In this document: positions 55,100 through 63,965 of the stretch, piece after piece
How the letters are laid out: each line of letters starts with the position of its first letter
Numbering within the stretch: position 1 is the stretch's first letter
Assembly: GCA_029573725.1 (NCBI GenBank)
Contig: JAKQDQ010000042.1
Coordinates: 357,094-421,093, forward strand
DNA: 64,000 bases
Direction of reading: 5' to 3'
Source: Verrucomicrobiota bacterium
Lineage (GTDB): Bacteria; Verrucomicrobiota; Verrucomicrobiia; Limisphaerales; JADLHS01
The notes under the pieces: model-generated
What the model saw: only the letters and a program-made list of their open reading frames with translations
What the model was told of the DNA's origin: nothing
Databases searched by the model: none
Made by a program: the position numbers and the translations under genes

Positions 55100-56497
55100 A
55101 TGCCGGAAAAAAGCTTGAGCGACATTCCGCGGGAAGTGCGGCCGTTATTTACCAAGGCGAACGACGCGCTGAGCCGGGACAACTTCGATTACGCCATCGA
55201 GCTATTGATGCAAGTGGTGGCGCGCGCGCCGGAGGTGGTGGAAGTTCGCAAGGCGCTGCGCCGGGCGCAGCAGGGCAAGGCCACGGCCAAGGGCGGCGGC
55301 TTTTTCAAGAAGGTGTTCAGCAGCGCCAGCGCCACCCCCTTGCTGGCCAAGGCCCAGCTCACGCTGAGTCATAATCCCACCGAAGCCATGCTGCTGGCCG
55401 AGCAGGTGTTGAACGCGGATGCGCACAATGGCCCGGCCCACAAGATCCTGGTGCAGGCGGCCGCGGCGCTGGATCTCCCGCAAACGGCCCTGCTCTCGCT
55501 CGAAATCCTGTGGGAACACAATCCGAAGGACAAGGCCATCACCATGCAACTGGCGGATTTTCTGACGCGCACCGGCCAGGTCAAGGTTGCCGAGAAACTG
55601 CTGGTTGACTTGCGCGCGGCCCACCCCACCGACGCCGATGTGCATCAAGCCCTCAAAAACTGTTCCGCCAAACGCACGCTGCGCGAGGGCGGCTATCAGG
55701 CGGCGGAAACCGAAGGCAGTTCCTACCGGCAGATGTTGCGCAACGAGGCGGAGGCCCAATCCCTGGAGCAGGAACAACGCACCCACAAGTCCGAGGACGT
55801 GAACGAGCGCCTGATCCGCGAGTATGAACAGCGGCTCCAGACGGAAGGCGGGAATCCCCGTCTGCTCCGTTCGCTGGCGGAACTGTATACCCAGCGCGGC
55901 GAGTTCGACCGCGCGCTGGAAAGGTATGAGCAATTGCAGACGGGCGCGGCCGGCAACGACGCGGCACTGGATCAGGCCATCGCACAGGTCAAGTTGAAGC
56001 AATTGGACGCGCGGCGCAAGCAGCTGGACCCCCTGGCCCCGGAGTTTGCCGGGGAGGTGCAGCGTCTCGAACAGGAAAAACTGGAGTTCCAGCTGCGCGA
56101 ATGTCAGCGGCGCGTGGAAAAATATCCCACCGACCTGAATTTCCGCTTCGAACTCGGCACGCTGTATTTTCAGGCCGGCAGAATCAGCGAAGCGCAAAAG
56201 GAATTTCAGAAGGCGCAAAACAACCCGCACCGGCGCATCGCCGCCATGAACCACCTCGCCCAATGTTTTGCCCGGCGCAAAATCTACGACCTCGCCGCCA
56301 GCACCTTGGAGGATGCCATCAAGGAAAAACCCGGGTTCGACGACGAGAAGAAGGAGTTGCTCTATCAGCTCGGCTGCATTTACGAAAGCATGGGTCAGAA
56401 GGAGGCAGCCATCGAGCAGTTCAAACAGATTTTCAAGGTGGATGCGGCCTATCGCGACGTCGAAGCCAGGGTGGACGCCTATTACGCCGGCCAGTGA
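55100..56497 (+). CDS. Cytoplasmic tetratricopeptide-repeat protein
   Basis: 465 aa without signal peptide or membrane segment. Several TPR units are visible (ANDALSRDNFDYAIELLMQV; LAELYTQRGEFDRALERYEQ; GTLYFQAGRISEAQKEFQKA; CIYESMGQKEAAIEQFKQIF). A charged, probably coiled region lies about residues 205-330 (LEQEQRTHKSEDVNERLIREY). It likely acts as a scaffold; partners are unknown. It follows cysN by 95 bp but is functionally unrelated. Confidence 0.85.
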   Translation: MPEKSLSDIPREVRPLFTKANDALSRDNFDYAIELLMQVVARAPEVVEVRKALRRAQQGKATAKGGGFFKKVFSSASATPLLAKAQLTLSHNPTEAMLLAEQVLNADAHNGPAHKILVQAAAALDLPQTALLSLEILWEHNPKDKAITMQLADFLTRTGQVKVAEKLLVDLRAAHPTDADVHQALKNCSAKRTLREGGYQAAETEGSSYRQMLRNEAEAQSLEQEQRTHKSEDVNERLIREYEQRLQTEGGNPRLLRSLAELYTQRGEFDRALERYEQLQTGAAGNDAALDQAIAQVKLKQLDARRKQLDPLAPEFAGEVQRLEQEKLEFQLRECQRRVEKYPTDLNFRFELGTLYFQAGRISEAQKEFQKAQNNPHRRIAAMNHLAQCFARRKIYDLAASTLEDAIKEKPGFDDEKKELLYQLGCIYESMGQKEAAIEQFKQIFKVDAAYRDVEARVDAYYAGQ

Positions 56498-57116
56498 TTT
56501 GCCGGAGGCTCTTCGGAGGGGCGGCTGCACGCCATTGAGCTGCCAGGCCGGCGGCAGTTCGCCAGCGCATTATTGAGGCGGAGTGACCTTCCGGACCGGG
56601 CGTTTGTCGTCCCGCGATACGTGGTGGATCTGTGATCCGGTGGGGCGCATGTCCGCGCTGTACGCCTTCCGGTTCCGGTCGGGCAGACGCAAAGGGGCAG
56701 GGGTGGGATTGCGGGGCTGGAGCACAAACAACCGCAAGCGGATCAACCTGGTGCCGCGCTCGCCTGGCTGCCGGGCCGGAAGAGTGTGTTTTTATGAGTT
56801 CGAGAGCCGCGTCCGACGGAGCCCGGACCGTTCAACGCCCCGCCGGTCATTCGTCGGGTGAGTCGGACGAATCTGCCCTGTTGACAGGATCGGGCCTCAG
56901 GCATAAAAACTCGGGCACCAAACCTTTGCCGCCACCTGGACGCGCTGCGCTCTGTCTTCGACGAATAAAATTCCATCGCGCTGGTCTTCCCGGCCGGCGG
57001 AGATGTTCCCGTCCTGCCGCCCGGGCGCTACGCGGTGGGGCGGCACTTGCGGACGGAAGTCCTTTTCATTCCGGAACGCCTTGTTTTAGTATTCCGCCGT
57101 GCCGAATGCTTCAATT
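56498..57116. other. 619-bp intergenic region
   Basis: No convincing gene on either strand, no tRNA-like fold. The only element worth marking is the promoter-like pair listed separately at 56881-56909. Confidence 0.45.
56881..56909 (+). promoter_or_regulatory. Possible sigma-70 promoter upstream of the acetylesterase gene
   Basis: A perfect TTGACA (56881-56886), 17-bp spacer and TAAAAA (56904-56909; four of six). It would give a leader of about 200 bases before the ATG at 57117. Confidence 0.35.
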
Positions 57117-59327
57117 ATGAAAACACGTTTGCAATTGTTCTGGGGGTGGGTTCGCCCGGGTCTGTGGAGTTTGCTGGTCGGCGGGAGTGTTTCCGCGTTG
57201 GCCGGGGTGCGTTTGCCCAACGTTTTCAGTGATCACATGGTTTTGCAGCGCGGTCAGCCCATCAACGTTTGGGGGTGGGCCGCACCGGGCGAAGCGGTGT
57301 CGGTCCAGTTCAACGGGCAGGTGGCGCGCACCATCGCGACTCCGCAAGGCGAATGGAAGGTGGCGTTGCCCGCACAGCCGGCCGGCGGGCCGTTCCAATT
57401 GGTGGTGCAGGGCAGCAACCGGATCGAATTCGAGGACGTGTTGGTGGGCGAGGTCTGGCTGTGCTCGGGACAATCCAACATGGAAATGGGGGTGGCCGTG
57501 TGCCAGGGCGCGGATGCCGCCATCGCCGCGGCGAATTTGCCGCACCTCCGGTTGTTGATGGTGCCGAATCGCTGGACGCCGTTGCCGCAGACCAACATTG
57601 ATGCCGCCTGGAAGGTCTGTACGCCTGCAAGCCTCAAGGAGGGTGGCTGGGGTGGGTTTTCCGCGTGTGCTTTTTATTTCGGGCGCAAATTGCACACGGA
57701 ACTGCGCGTGCCGATCGGCTTGATTGATTCAACTTGGGGCGGCACGCGGATTGAGTCCTGGACGCCGCCTGAAGGATTTGCCGCCGTGCCGGCGTTGCAT
57801 GAGGAGTACACGAAGGTGCGGCTGGCTGATCCGGCCAGCGCGGAGCACGAGCGTGCGTTGAAGGACTTTTTGCAGACCACCGAGCGTTGGGTGGCCGACG
57901 CGCGGGGCGCGCTGGCGCAACGCGGAGTGGGTCCGGCCATGCCCACCTTCCCCCCGGCGTTGCTGCCACCGCATGATTTGCAACAAGCCACGGCCCTGTT
58001 CAACGGGATGATTGCACCGCTGTGTCCGTTCACCCTCGCCGGCGTCATCTGGTATCAGGGCGAAAGCAATCTGAACGACGGCATGAAATACGCCGACCGC
58101 ATGCGCGCGTTGATCCGCGGCTGGCGCCAGCTCTGGGGGGGGAGAGAGTTCCCCTTCAACTTCGTCCAGATCGCGCCATTTACGTACGGCGGCCGGCCCG
58201 AGGCGGAAGCGGAATTGTGGGAGGCCCAAAGCGCGGCCACGTCCGAGCCCCACACCGGAATGGCGGTGATCAACGACGTGGGAGACCTGCACGACATCCA
58301 TCCCACGGATAAAACCACGGTTGGCGAGCGGCTCGCCCGGATTGCGCTGGCCAAAACCTACGGCCAGTCGGACCTCGAATACTCCGGCCCCGTCTTTCAC
58401 GCGCTCCAGCTTGAAGGCCATCAGTTGCGGGTGACCTTTGCGCACGCCGCCGGGCTGGCCAGCCGGGATGGTCAGCCGCTCACATGGTTTGAAGTGATTG
58501 ATGCCGACCGGGGTGGTTTTGTCAAAGCCGACGCCCGGATCGAAGGCGACGCCGTGGTGTTGACAGCCGCAGCCGCACCGCGTCCGGTCGCCATGCGCTT
58601 CGCCTGGAGCATGCTGGCCGAACCGAACCTGATGAACGGCGCGGGGCTGCCCGCCAGCGCGTTCCGGGCCGGCAAGGTGCCGGATCGGGATGCGTTGGAG
58701 ATGCATGTTCCGGAAGCCGGAAAGTACCAGCTCGTTTATGACCTGGACCTCGGTCAGCTCGGGCGTGAGATCCACTATGCCGTGGATCGAAGCGCGGCCA
58801 TCAACCAGCCTTTCGATCGTATCGCCTATTTCCTGGAGCTTCAGCCCAAGAACGGCGCCGCCGAATACGTTTATGTCTCCGTCAAAGCCTTCACCGACGA
58901 CGTGAAAAAGATCGGAGTCCCGACCGTGCCGAGCGGGGCGCGCTTCCAGCAAAACCTGGAGGACATGAACGTCGTTTCCAATGTGAAACGGGTGGCGACG
59001 GGCACCGGACTTTCCGGGGGCAACCTGGAATTCTGGCCGAACAACTACGGGCAGAACAACGCCGCCCGGGTGCCGGGCGCGTCATCGCAGACGTACGACT
59101 TCGGCGATGAGCCTGCGGGCGCGCCGGACGGCTACGGCAGCATGCAAATACACAATCACGACAAGCACCAGACGATCTTCGCCATCAACAATTGGAACGC
59201 CGGCACGGGCGCCGACCTCGGGATCGGCAACCAGGACAGCGGCAATCCCGACTGGACATTCGCCCGCAACGCGGAAAGCTTCACCACCAAGCGTCTGCGC
59301 GTGCTGGTGCGTCCGGTGGGGAACTGA
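57117..59327 (+). CDS. Exported sialate O-acetylesterase
   Basis: 736 aa from ATG 57117; a GTG six codons upstream is less likely. Signal peptide with core LWSLLVGGSVSALAG. SGNH hydrolase motifs: nucleophile S120 in GEVWLCSGQSNMEMG, VIWYQGESNLNDG, and the Asp-His pair in VGDLHDIHPTDK. The esterase part ends near residue 520. An extra C-terminal domain of about 200 residues (YQLVYDLDLGQLGREIHYAV; YDFGDEPAGAPDGYGSMQIH) is probably a beta-sandwich for binding. It removes acetyl groups from sialic acid or other acetylated glycans outside the cell. Confidence 0.9.
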   Translation: MKTRLQLFWGWVRPGLWSLLVGGSVSALAGVRLPNVFSDHMVLQRGQPINVWGWAAPGEAVSVQFNGQVARTIATPQGEWKVALPAQPAGGPFQLVVQGSNRIEFEDVLVGEVWLCSGQSNMEMGVAVCQGADAAIAAANLPHLRLLMVPNRWTPLPQTNIDAAWKVCTPASLKEGGWGGFSACAFYFGRKLHTELRVPIGLIDSTWGGTRIESWTPPEGFAAVPALHEEYTKVRLADPASAEHERALKDFLQTTERWVADARGALAQRGVGPAMPTFPPALLPPHDLQQATALFNGMIAPLCPFTLAGVIWYQGESNLNDGMKYADRMRALIRGWRQLWGGREFPFNFVQIAPFTYGGRPEAEAELWEAQSAATSEPHTGMAVINDVGDLHDIHPTDKTTVGERLARIALAKTYGQSDLEYSGPVFHALQLEGHQLRVTFAHAAGLASRDGQPLTWFEVIDADRGGFVKADARIEGDAVVLTAAAAPRPVAMRFAWSMLAEPNLMNGAGLPASAFRAGKVPDRDALEMHVPEAGKYQLVYDLDLGQLGREIHYAVDRSAAINQPFDRIAYFLELQPKNGAAEYVYVSVKAFTDDVKKIGVPTVPSGARFQQNLEDMNVVSNVKRVATGTGLSGGNLEFWPNNYGQNNAARVPGASSQTYDFGDEPAGAPDGYGSMQIHNHDKHQTIFAINNWNAGTGADLGIGNQDSGNPDWTFARNAESFTTKRLRVLVRPVGN

Positions 59328-59351
59328 TTTCGGGGCCGCTTCGCGCCTCCA

Positions 59352-62300
59352 TCAGTTCGGGCCGGACTTGGCGTTTTTCAGGAAGGCAATGAGATCCGCC
59401 AGTTCCTGTTTGGACAATTGCTGGTCCAAACCGGAGGGCATCACACTCACGCGCCCCGGGCGCATCTCCTGGATGTCGGACCGCGGAATGCGCACTTCGG
59501 TGGCGGCGCCCGTGGCGAGAATCACTTCATCCGCGGCGTCTTTGCGCAACACCCCGCTGAACTGGTCGTCCTCCTTGGTTGTGACGATCAACGGTTCATA
59601 ACTCCGCACAAAACTCGCGCTTGGATAAACAATGGCTTCCAGCAGATCCCGCTTGGTCCGGGTCGGTCCGATGGCCGTCAGATCCGGGCCGACACTGCCG
59701 CCCAGATAGCCCATGCGGTGGCACGTCACGCAGGCCACTTTCGGATTGTTGAACACTTGTTGACCGTGCCGCACATCCCCTTCCGGAAGCGAATCCAGCA
59801 AGGACTCCAGATGCGCCTTTTGCTGCTCCGCATCGGCGTCGAGAATGGCCAGCAGGGCGTCGGCCTGTCGCTGCACCTCGGCCGGATATTTGGCCGCCAC
59901 CGTTTTCAACACTTCGGGTTGCACCCCCGCGAGCCCCGGCGACGCCTTGAGCGCCGCCATCAAATGCGTGCCCAGCGCCAGGTCGGATTGCCGGGCAAAA
60001 AGCGGCAACAACCGCGCCACTTCCATCGGGCCGGAGGCCTGGAGAGCGTCCGCCAGGGCAAGCCATTGGGCCGGATTCAACTGGGCCGTCAACAACACCC
60101 CGGCCGCGGCGGAACGCACGGTGACGGGCTGGCTCGGTGCAAGGTGCGCCAGCAGGAAGGTGAACAGGTCGGAGGCCACGGAAGCGAGACCGCGGGGCAG
60201 GGCGGCCAGCGCGCCCAGTCGGACGTCAACCGGCTGCGCGGGAGCGCGGGCGATTTCCATCAGTTCCCCGGTGAAGGTCGGTGGGTGGTTCCGGGCGCGT
60301 CCCAACGCGTGGGCGGCGGCGATGGCCGCCGGTTTCAGCCCGGCGTCGGCCCGGGTCAAGGCCGCGCGCACGGCGCTGGTCCAACCCGCGGGCACGGTGT
60401 CCAATCCAGGCTGCGCCATCAAACGCAGCAACATTGCGGCTTTTGCCGCGTCCGCCTGCTGAGTGGACCACGCCTCCGCCAGCACGGCCTGCACCGCTTC
60501 ACTCCCGATGAACCGGGTCAGTTGGCTTTCCAGCTCGGTAAGGTCGGCCGCGTCGAGTCCGGTGCTGAGGATGCGCTCGCGAAAAAATCCCGCCAGCGCG
60601 GCGCCCCACTCGGGATGGTGACCAACCACCCATGCGGCCGTCTGCCGCAGCTCGGGACTCCCGCTTTTCAGAAACGGCAGCACGTCGTCCGGTCGCAGAT
60701 CACCTGCCGGCATCTGGTCCAGCGCAATCAAGGCCGGGCGTTGTTGCGGCCCCGCGCCCAAACCCGCGCGTGTGAGCGCGGGCGCGTTCAGTTCGATCAG
60801 CGCGTAAATAATCGCATGCTCCAAAAACCGGTCGGCCGGAAGGTGTGCAGCCAGTTTCCAGAGACGTGGGATGGCGAAAGCCGGATCACCCAGCCGGCCG
60901 AGGGTCTCGGCGGCTTGCCGCTGTAAAACGGGATCGCGGCTCTGGAGCGTGCGTTCCCAGGCGGCGTTCGCGGCAGGAGTGTTCTGAATTGTCCCCGGGT
61001 CGCGCCAGACGCCCATGGAGTCAAGCATGACCTTGCGGAGCGCGTCGGATGCCCCCGCCGCCACCGGCCGGATGTCAGTGAACGCCGTGCGGATGGCGAG
61101 CCGCGCGGCGTCCCCTTCAATGCGCGTCAACGTCCAGAGAATCTGGCGTCCAAACGCGACCTCCGGCGCCTGGCTTAGAGCGGCCTCGAGAGCCGGGACG
61201 GATGCGGCGCCGCGGCGGGCCAGCGTTTGCGCAGCCCGTTCCACCACTGCCGGGGAGTCCGCTGCCAGGCGTTGGACCAGCTCGGGGGTTGTGGCCCCGG
61301 TCCAAACCAGCTTCAATCCGCGCGGGTCCGCAGGGCGCACCGCGCCTTTCCGGCGGATCCGGTAAATGGCGCCCAGCACGTCGGGCTTGGCCAGTTGCGA
61401 GGTGGGACAACACAGTTTGTACCAGGCGCCCGTGTCGAGGACCAGCAAGCTGCCATCCGCGTCCTCGATGATGTCGGTCGGATGGAAATCGGGGTTGTCC
61501 GAAACCAGGAAATCACTGTCCACCGTTTTGAAGGTCGCTCCGTCCGGCACCAGCACATGGCGGGACACCTTATGCAGATTGAACTGGCAGCAGAAGATAT
61601 TGCCCTGGTACTCGCGGCCCAGGGCGGTGGATTTGTAACTGACGACCGCGCAGGGGGCGGCGGGCCCCATGTGTGTCAGCACAGGCATCAATTCCCCCGT
61701 GCGCGGGTGGCCGTCCAGCACATCGTGCAATTTGCCCCAGACGCCACCGTACACGGCGTGAATCATGCCGTCCCGGTGCCCGGGTTCGTTGGGGGCGAAA
61801 AACGTGCCGCACAAAATCCGCTCGCCACCGGCGGTCCAGGCCAGCCATACCGGATTATCGTTGCCGGCCGTGATGACCGGCTCAAACCGGCCGTGATCCG
61901 GTCGCGCCCGGAAGAGATGCGGCGCGCGGCTGCTCCAGGGTTGGCCGTTGATCTCGTAGGATTGTTCGGCGAACGCGCCCTTGCACCAGTACAGCCAGCC
62001 GTCCGGTCCGAGAAACGGCCCGTGCAGATCATTCGCGCAGCCGGTGAGCGTTTGGCCATTGTGCCAGATGTCGCGCCGGTCCGCCACGCCGTCACCGTTG
62101 GTATCCGTGAATTTCCACAGGTAGGGCGGGGCGGCGACATAGACCGAGCCATCGTAATACAGGCAACCCTCGGGAAACATGACCTTGTCCGCATACACGG
62201 TGGATTTGTCGAACTTGCCGTCGCCGTCGCCATCTTCCAGGCATAGAATCCGATGCGTGGGATCATTGGTTTGCTGCGCCGGAGTGAGGTTGGAGCCGGA

Positions 62301-62504
62301 GGAGTCGGTGATGTAAAGCCGGCCCAGCTCATCAAATGAGCCCGACACGGGCCGGGGCACCAAATCCGTGCTCGCGGCGATCTCCACCTCGAATCCATCC
62401 GGCACCGTCAAGGTTTGTGTCGCGAATTTAAATTCAGCCGCCGGGGCCAAACCCAGTCCAGCGGCAAGAAGAATTCCCGTCAGGTAATGAGCACGCTTTT
62501 TCAT
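59352..62504 (-). CDS. PVC-type membrane-bound dehydrogenase with HEAT repeats and C-terminal cytochrome c domain
   Basis: 1050 aa. Signal peptide MKKRAHYLTGILLAAGLGLAPA. Residues about 30-400 form the beta-propeller-like dehydrogenase domain typical of Planctomycetes/Verrucomicrobia (VPDGFEVEIAASTDLV; CLYYDGSVYVAAPPYLWKF). Residues about 410-880 are HEAT-like helices. The C-terminal haem-binding domain has VACVTCHRMGYLGGSVGPDL (CxxCH near residue 925) and ends with the usual LAFLKNAKSGPN-like tail. It probably oxidises a sugar or alcohol in the periplasm and passes electrons to the haem. It is convergent with the acetylesterase gene (24-bp gap). Confidence 0.93.
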   Translation of the reverse strand: MKKRAHYLTGILLAAGLGLAPAAEFKFATQTLTVPDGFEVEIAASTDLVPRPVSGSFDELGRLYITDSSGSNLTPAQQTNDPTHRILCLEDGDGDGKFDKSTVYADKVMFPEGCLYYDGSVYVAAPPYLWKFTDTNGDGVADRRDIWHNGQTLTGCANDLHGPFLGPDGWLYWCKGAFAEQSYEINGQPWSSRAPHLFRARPDHGRFEPVITAGNDNPVWLAWTAGGERILCGTFFAPNEPGHRDGMIHAVYGGVWGKLHDVLDGHPRTGELMPVLTHMGPAAPCAVVSYKSTALGREYQGNIFCCQFNLHKVSRHVLVPDGATFKTVDSDFLVSDNPDFHPTDIIEDADGSLLVLDTGAWYKLCCPTSQLAKPDVLGAIYRIRRKGAVRPADPRGLKLVWTGATTPELVQRLAADSPAVVERAAQTLARRGAASVPALEAALSQAPEVAFGRQILWTLTRIEGDAARLAIRTAFTDIRPVAAGASDALRKVMLDSMGVWRDPGTIQNTPAANAAWERTLQSRDPVLQRQAAETLGRLGDPAFAIPRLWKLAAHLPADRFLEHAIIYALIELNAPALTRAGLGAGPQQRPALIALDQMPAGDLRPDDVLPFLKSGSPELRQTAAWVVGHHPEWGAALAGFFRERILSTGLDAADLTELESQLTRFIGSEAVQAVLAEAWSTQQADAAKAAMLLRLMAQPGLDTVPAGWTSAVRAALTRADAGLKPAAIAAAHALGRARNHPPTFTGELMEIARAPAQPVDVRLGALAALPRGLASVASDLFTFLLAHLAPSQPVTVRSAAAGVLLTAQLNPAQWLALADALQASGPMEVARLLPLFARQSDLALGTHLMAALKASPGLAGVQPEVLKTVAAKYPAEVQRQADALLAILDADAEQQKAHLESLLDSLPEGDVRHGQQVFNNPKVACVTCHRMGYLGGSVGPDLTAIGPTRTKRDLLEAIVYPSASFVRSYEPLIVTTKEDDQFSGVLRKDAADEVILATGAATEVRIPRSDIQEMRPGRVSVMPSGLDQQLSKQELADLIAFLKNAKSGPN

Positions 62505-62566
62505 GGAGCGAATGACAACGAGTAAAACCGAGTCGCGCCAATTTGCAAGCGGGGATTATCGGACGC

Positions 62567-62860
62567 TCAGATGGTCCCAGCGCCCGCACTGCCTCGTGAC
62601 ACACGGTGACCGATGGAAGCGGATGGCCGCAGGCCGGATGCGGGCGGCGGGGCCGCAGGCCGTTTGTGAAACCGCAAATACCGCACGATCCATTGCCAAT
62701 ACGTGTCCTCCGTCCGCTGGGAGTAATGGAAGCAGCGCATCACCTCGCGGACCTGCTCGCGCAAGGGCGACTTGGGATGGGGTTTGCGCCGGCCCAAAGG
62801 CCGTTGTCGCCTTTGCTCCGAATTCGGCGACAAAAACCGGGGCGCCTTTTCCGAAATCAT
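62567..62860 (-). pseudogene. Truncated integron integrase (IntI-like) N-terminal fragment
   Basis: From ATG 62860 the frame contains SPLREQVREVMRCFHYSQRT and EDTYWQWIVRYLRFHKR, the N-terminal SAM-like domain of IntI/XerCD tyrosine recombinases (IntI pattern LxxQVRxxxRxxHYSxRTExxYxxWIxRFIxFH). Similarity ends after about 70 residues. The rest is a low-complexity Ala/Pro/Arg stretch, and the catalytic R-H-R-Y half is missing. Orientation away from the cassettes is that of a real intI. The integron is therefore probably unable to recombine on its own. Confidence 0.8.
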
Positions 62861-62953
62861 GACTGGACAAAGGATTACAAATCCCGGATTCTCTGGCCAC
62901 AAGATTACCACGATAAACTTCACCCAAAATTGTCGCTCACTTAACTGTTCGGC
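62861..62953 (+). other. Candidate attI recombination region
   Basis: The 93 bp between the integrase fragment and the first cassette end in GTTCGGC (62947-62953), the expected recombination core; cut point after G62947. The fourth base is C, not the purine of the GTTRRRY consensus. The core is confirmed by its exact complement GCCGAAC at the end of cassette 1. Confidence 0.55.
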
Positions 62954-62959
62954 CCAAGA

Positions 62960-63460
62960 ATGAAAAGGAACGTCACCGCAGTTATCATTGGTTTCGTTGT
63001 GGTCACAGTCATCCTCCTCGTAAGCTTTGCTGGAGGACGCGAACATGATCCGAAAGATATTTCTTATTGGGTGCAAGCTGGGGCTGCAAAAGACTGGTCC
63101 TCACTGGCGGCACGCGGCGAACCGCAGGCACAATTCCACTTGGGAATCACTTTGATCCGTTCGAATCTTGTGACGATGATCGGCCGAGTACCACGATTGT
63201 CCGCTGTTCCATTGATTGGTAAGCGATTTTTTCAGAAGATTTCCTATGACATTGATAGCAATATCACTCAAGAGCAACTGGTGGACGCTTATCAATGGAT
63301 CAAGAAATCCGCCGACCAGGGCTTCGCTCCAGCGAAAGAAGCGGAGAAATTGTTCGTCGGAAAGGTCGGCAAGCCGAACCAAGGCGGTGCAGCGAACGGG
63401 AGCCAGCCGATTCGCTCAGAAACGAATTCAACGTCATCGGCGGCTGGCTCCCGTCGCTGA
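62960..63460 (+). CDS. Cassette 1 protein: membrane-anchored Sel1-like repeat protein
   Basis: 166 aa. An N-terminal transmembrane anchor (VTAVIIGFVVVTVILLVSFAGG) precedes a soluble part with Sel1-type repeat traces (LAARGEPQAQFHLGITLI and AYQWIKKSADQGFAPAKEAE). The start codon is 12 bp inside the cassette and the last ~29 codons and stop lie within the attC site, both normal for integron cassettes. Codon usage is clearly more AT-rich than the surrounding genes, indicating acquisition. Function unknown; Sel1 repeats usually mediate protein contacts. Confidence 0.8.
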   Translation: MKRNVTAVIIGFVVVTVILLVSFAGGREHDPKDISYWVQAGAAKDWSSLAARGEPQAQFHLGITLIRSNLVTMIGRVPRLSAVPLIGKRFFQKISYDIDSNITQEQLVDAYQWIKKSADQGFAPAKEAEKLFVGKVGKPNQGGAANGSQPIRSETNSTSSAAGSRR

Positions 63461-63475
63461 CCTCTTGCGTTAGAC
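63372..63475. mobile_element. attC site of cassette 1
   Basis: 104 bp. Inverse core GCCGAAC (63372-63378), core GTTAGAC (63469-63475), and between them a perfect 13-bp inverted repeat CGGGAGCCAGCCG (63396-63408)/CGGCTGGCTCCCG (63441-63453). Outside this stem CAGCGA pairs with TCGCTG, and unpaired A and G remain on one arm, like the extrahelical bases that orient IntI on folded attC. CAAG/CTTG near the cores also pair. Confidence 0.88.
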
Positions 63476-63485
63476 GCCCACCATC

Positions 63486-63845
63486 ATGTCATTGCGTGAC
63501 GTATTGATTTGGAGCAGCATCGGGATCTTGATTATCCCTGCTGTTACTCTTGCACGATGGCGTGCGATCACCGCGAGGAAGCTAGTAGACAGACTCGTAT
63601 CGGATCTCAGGGCAAAGGGTGAGCAGCCGACTGAGAAAGATCGGAAGGTGTTTGTCGCCCAACTCATGCTTTCTGGCTGGAAAACGCGCGCGCTTACGCT
63701 CAGGATTCAGGGTGCGTCCATTCCGGATACTTACCTTCGAGAATGGGCGTGCTTTGAACGTCGCAGGAAGCGCCTTACACTCGTTGTTATTGTTGTCGGG
63801 GTTGTGGTTTTGGTGACTCTTAAAACACTGTTCCTGTCTCAGTGA
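63486..63845 (+). CDS. Cassette 2 protein: small two-helix membrane protein
   Basis: 119 aa with a transmembrane helix at each end (VLIWSSIGILIIPAVTLA and LTLVVIVVGVVVLVTLKTLF) and a basic, helical middle (KLVDRLVSDLRAKGEQPTEK). No family recognised. It starts 16 bp after the cassette boundary and stops 11 bp before its attC. Base composition is AT-richer than the chromosome nearby. Confidence 0.75.
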   Translation: MSLRDVLIWSSIGILIIPAVTLARWRAITARKLVDRLVSDLRAKGEQPTEKDRKVFVAQLMLSGWKTRALTLRIQGASIPDTYLREWACFERRRKRLTLVVIVVGVVVLVTLKTLFLSQ

Positions 63846-63855
63846 AACCCGCCGC

Positions 63856-63965
63856 GTCTAACGAAACAAGATAGCTTTGGCCGGAGAGAGCGCGGGAGGA
63901 GGCGGGAACTGGAAGAGGGAGGTTGGTCCGCGCGAACGGAGCGCCGAAGCTATCCTGGGTTGAAC
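63856..63965. mobile_element. attC site of cassette 2 and start of a third cassette
   Basis: 110 bp. Inverse core GTCTAAC (63856-63862), the exact complement of GTTAGAC at the start of cassette 2, and core GTTGAAC (63959-63965), which fits GTTRRRY. GATAGCTTTGGC (63870-63881) pairs with GCCGAAGCTATC (63943-63954) apart from one G-T wobble. Sequence from T63960 belongs to a third cassette cut by the window edge. Confidence 0.85.
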
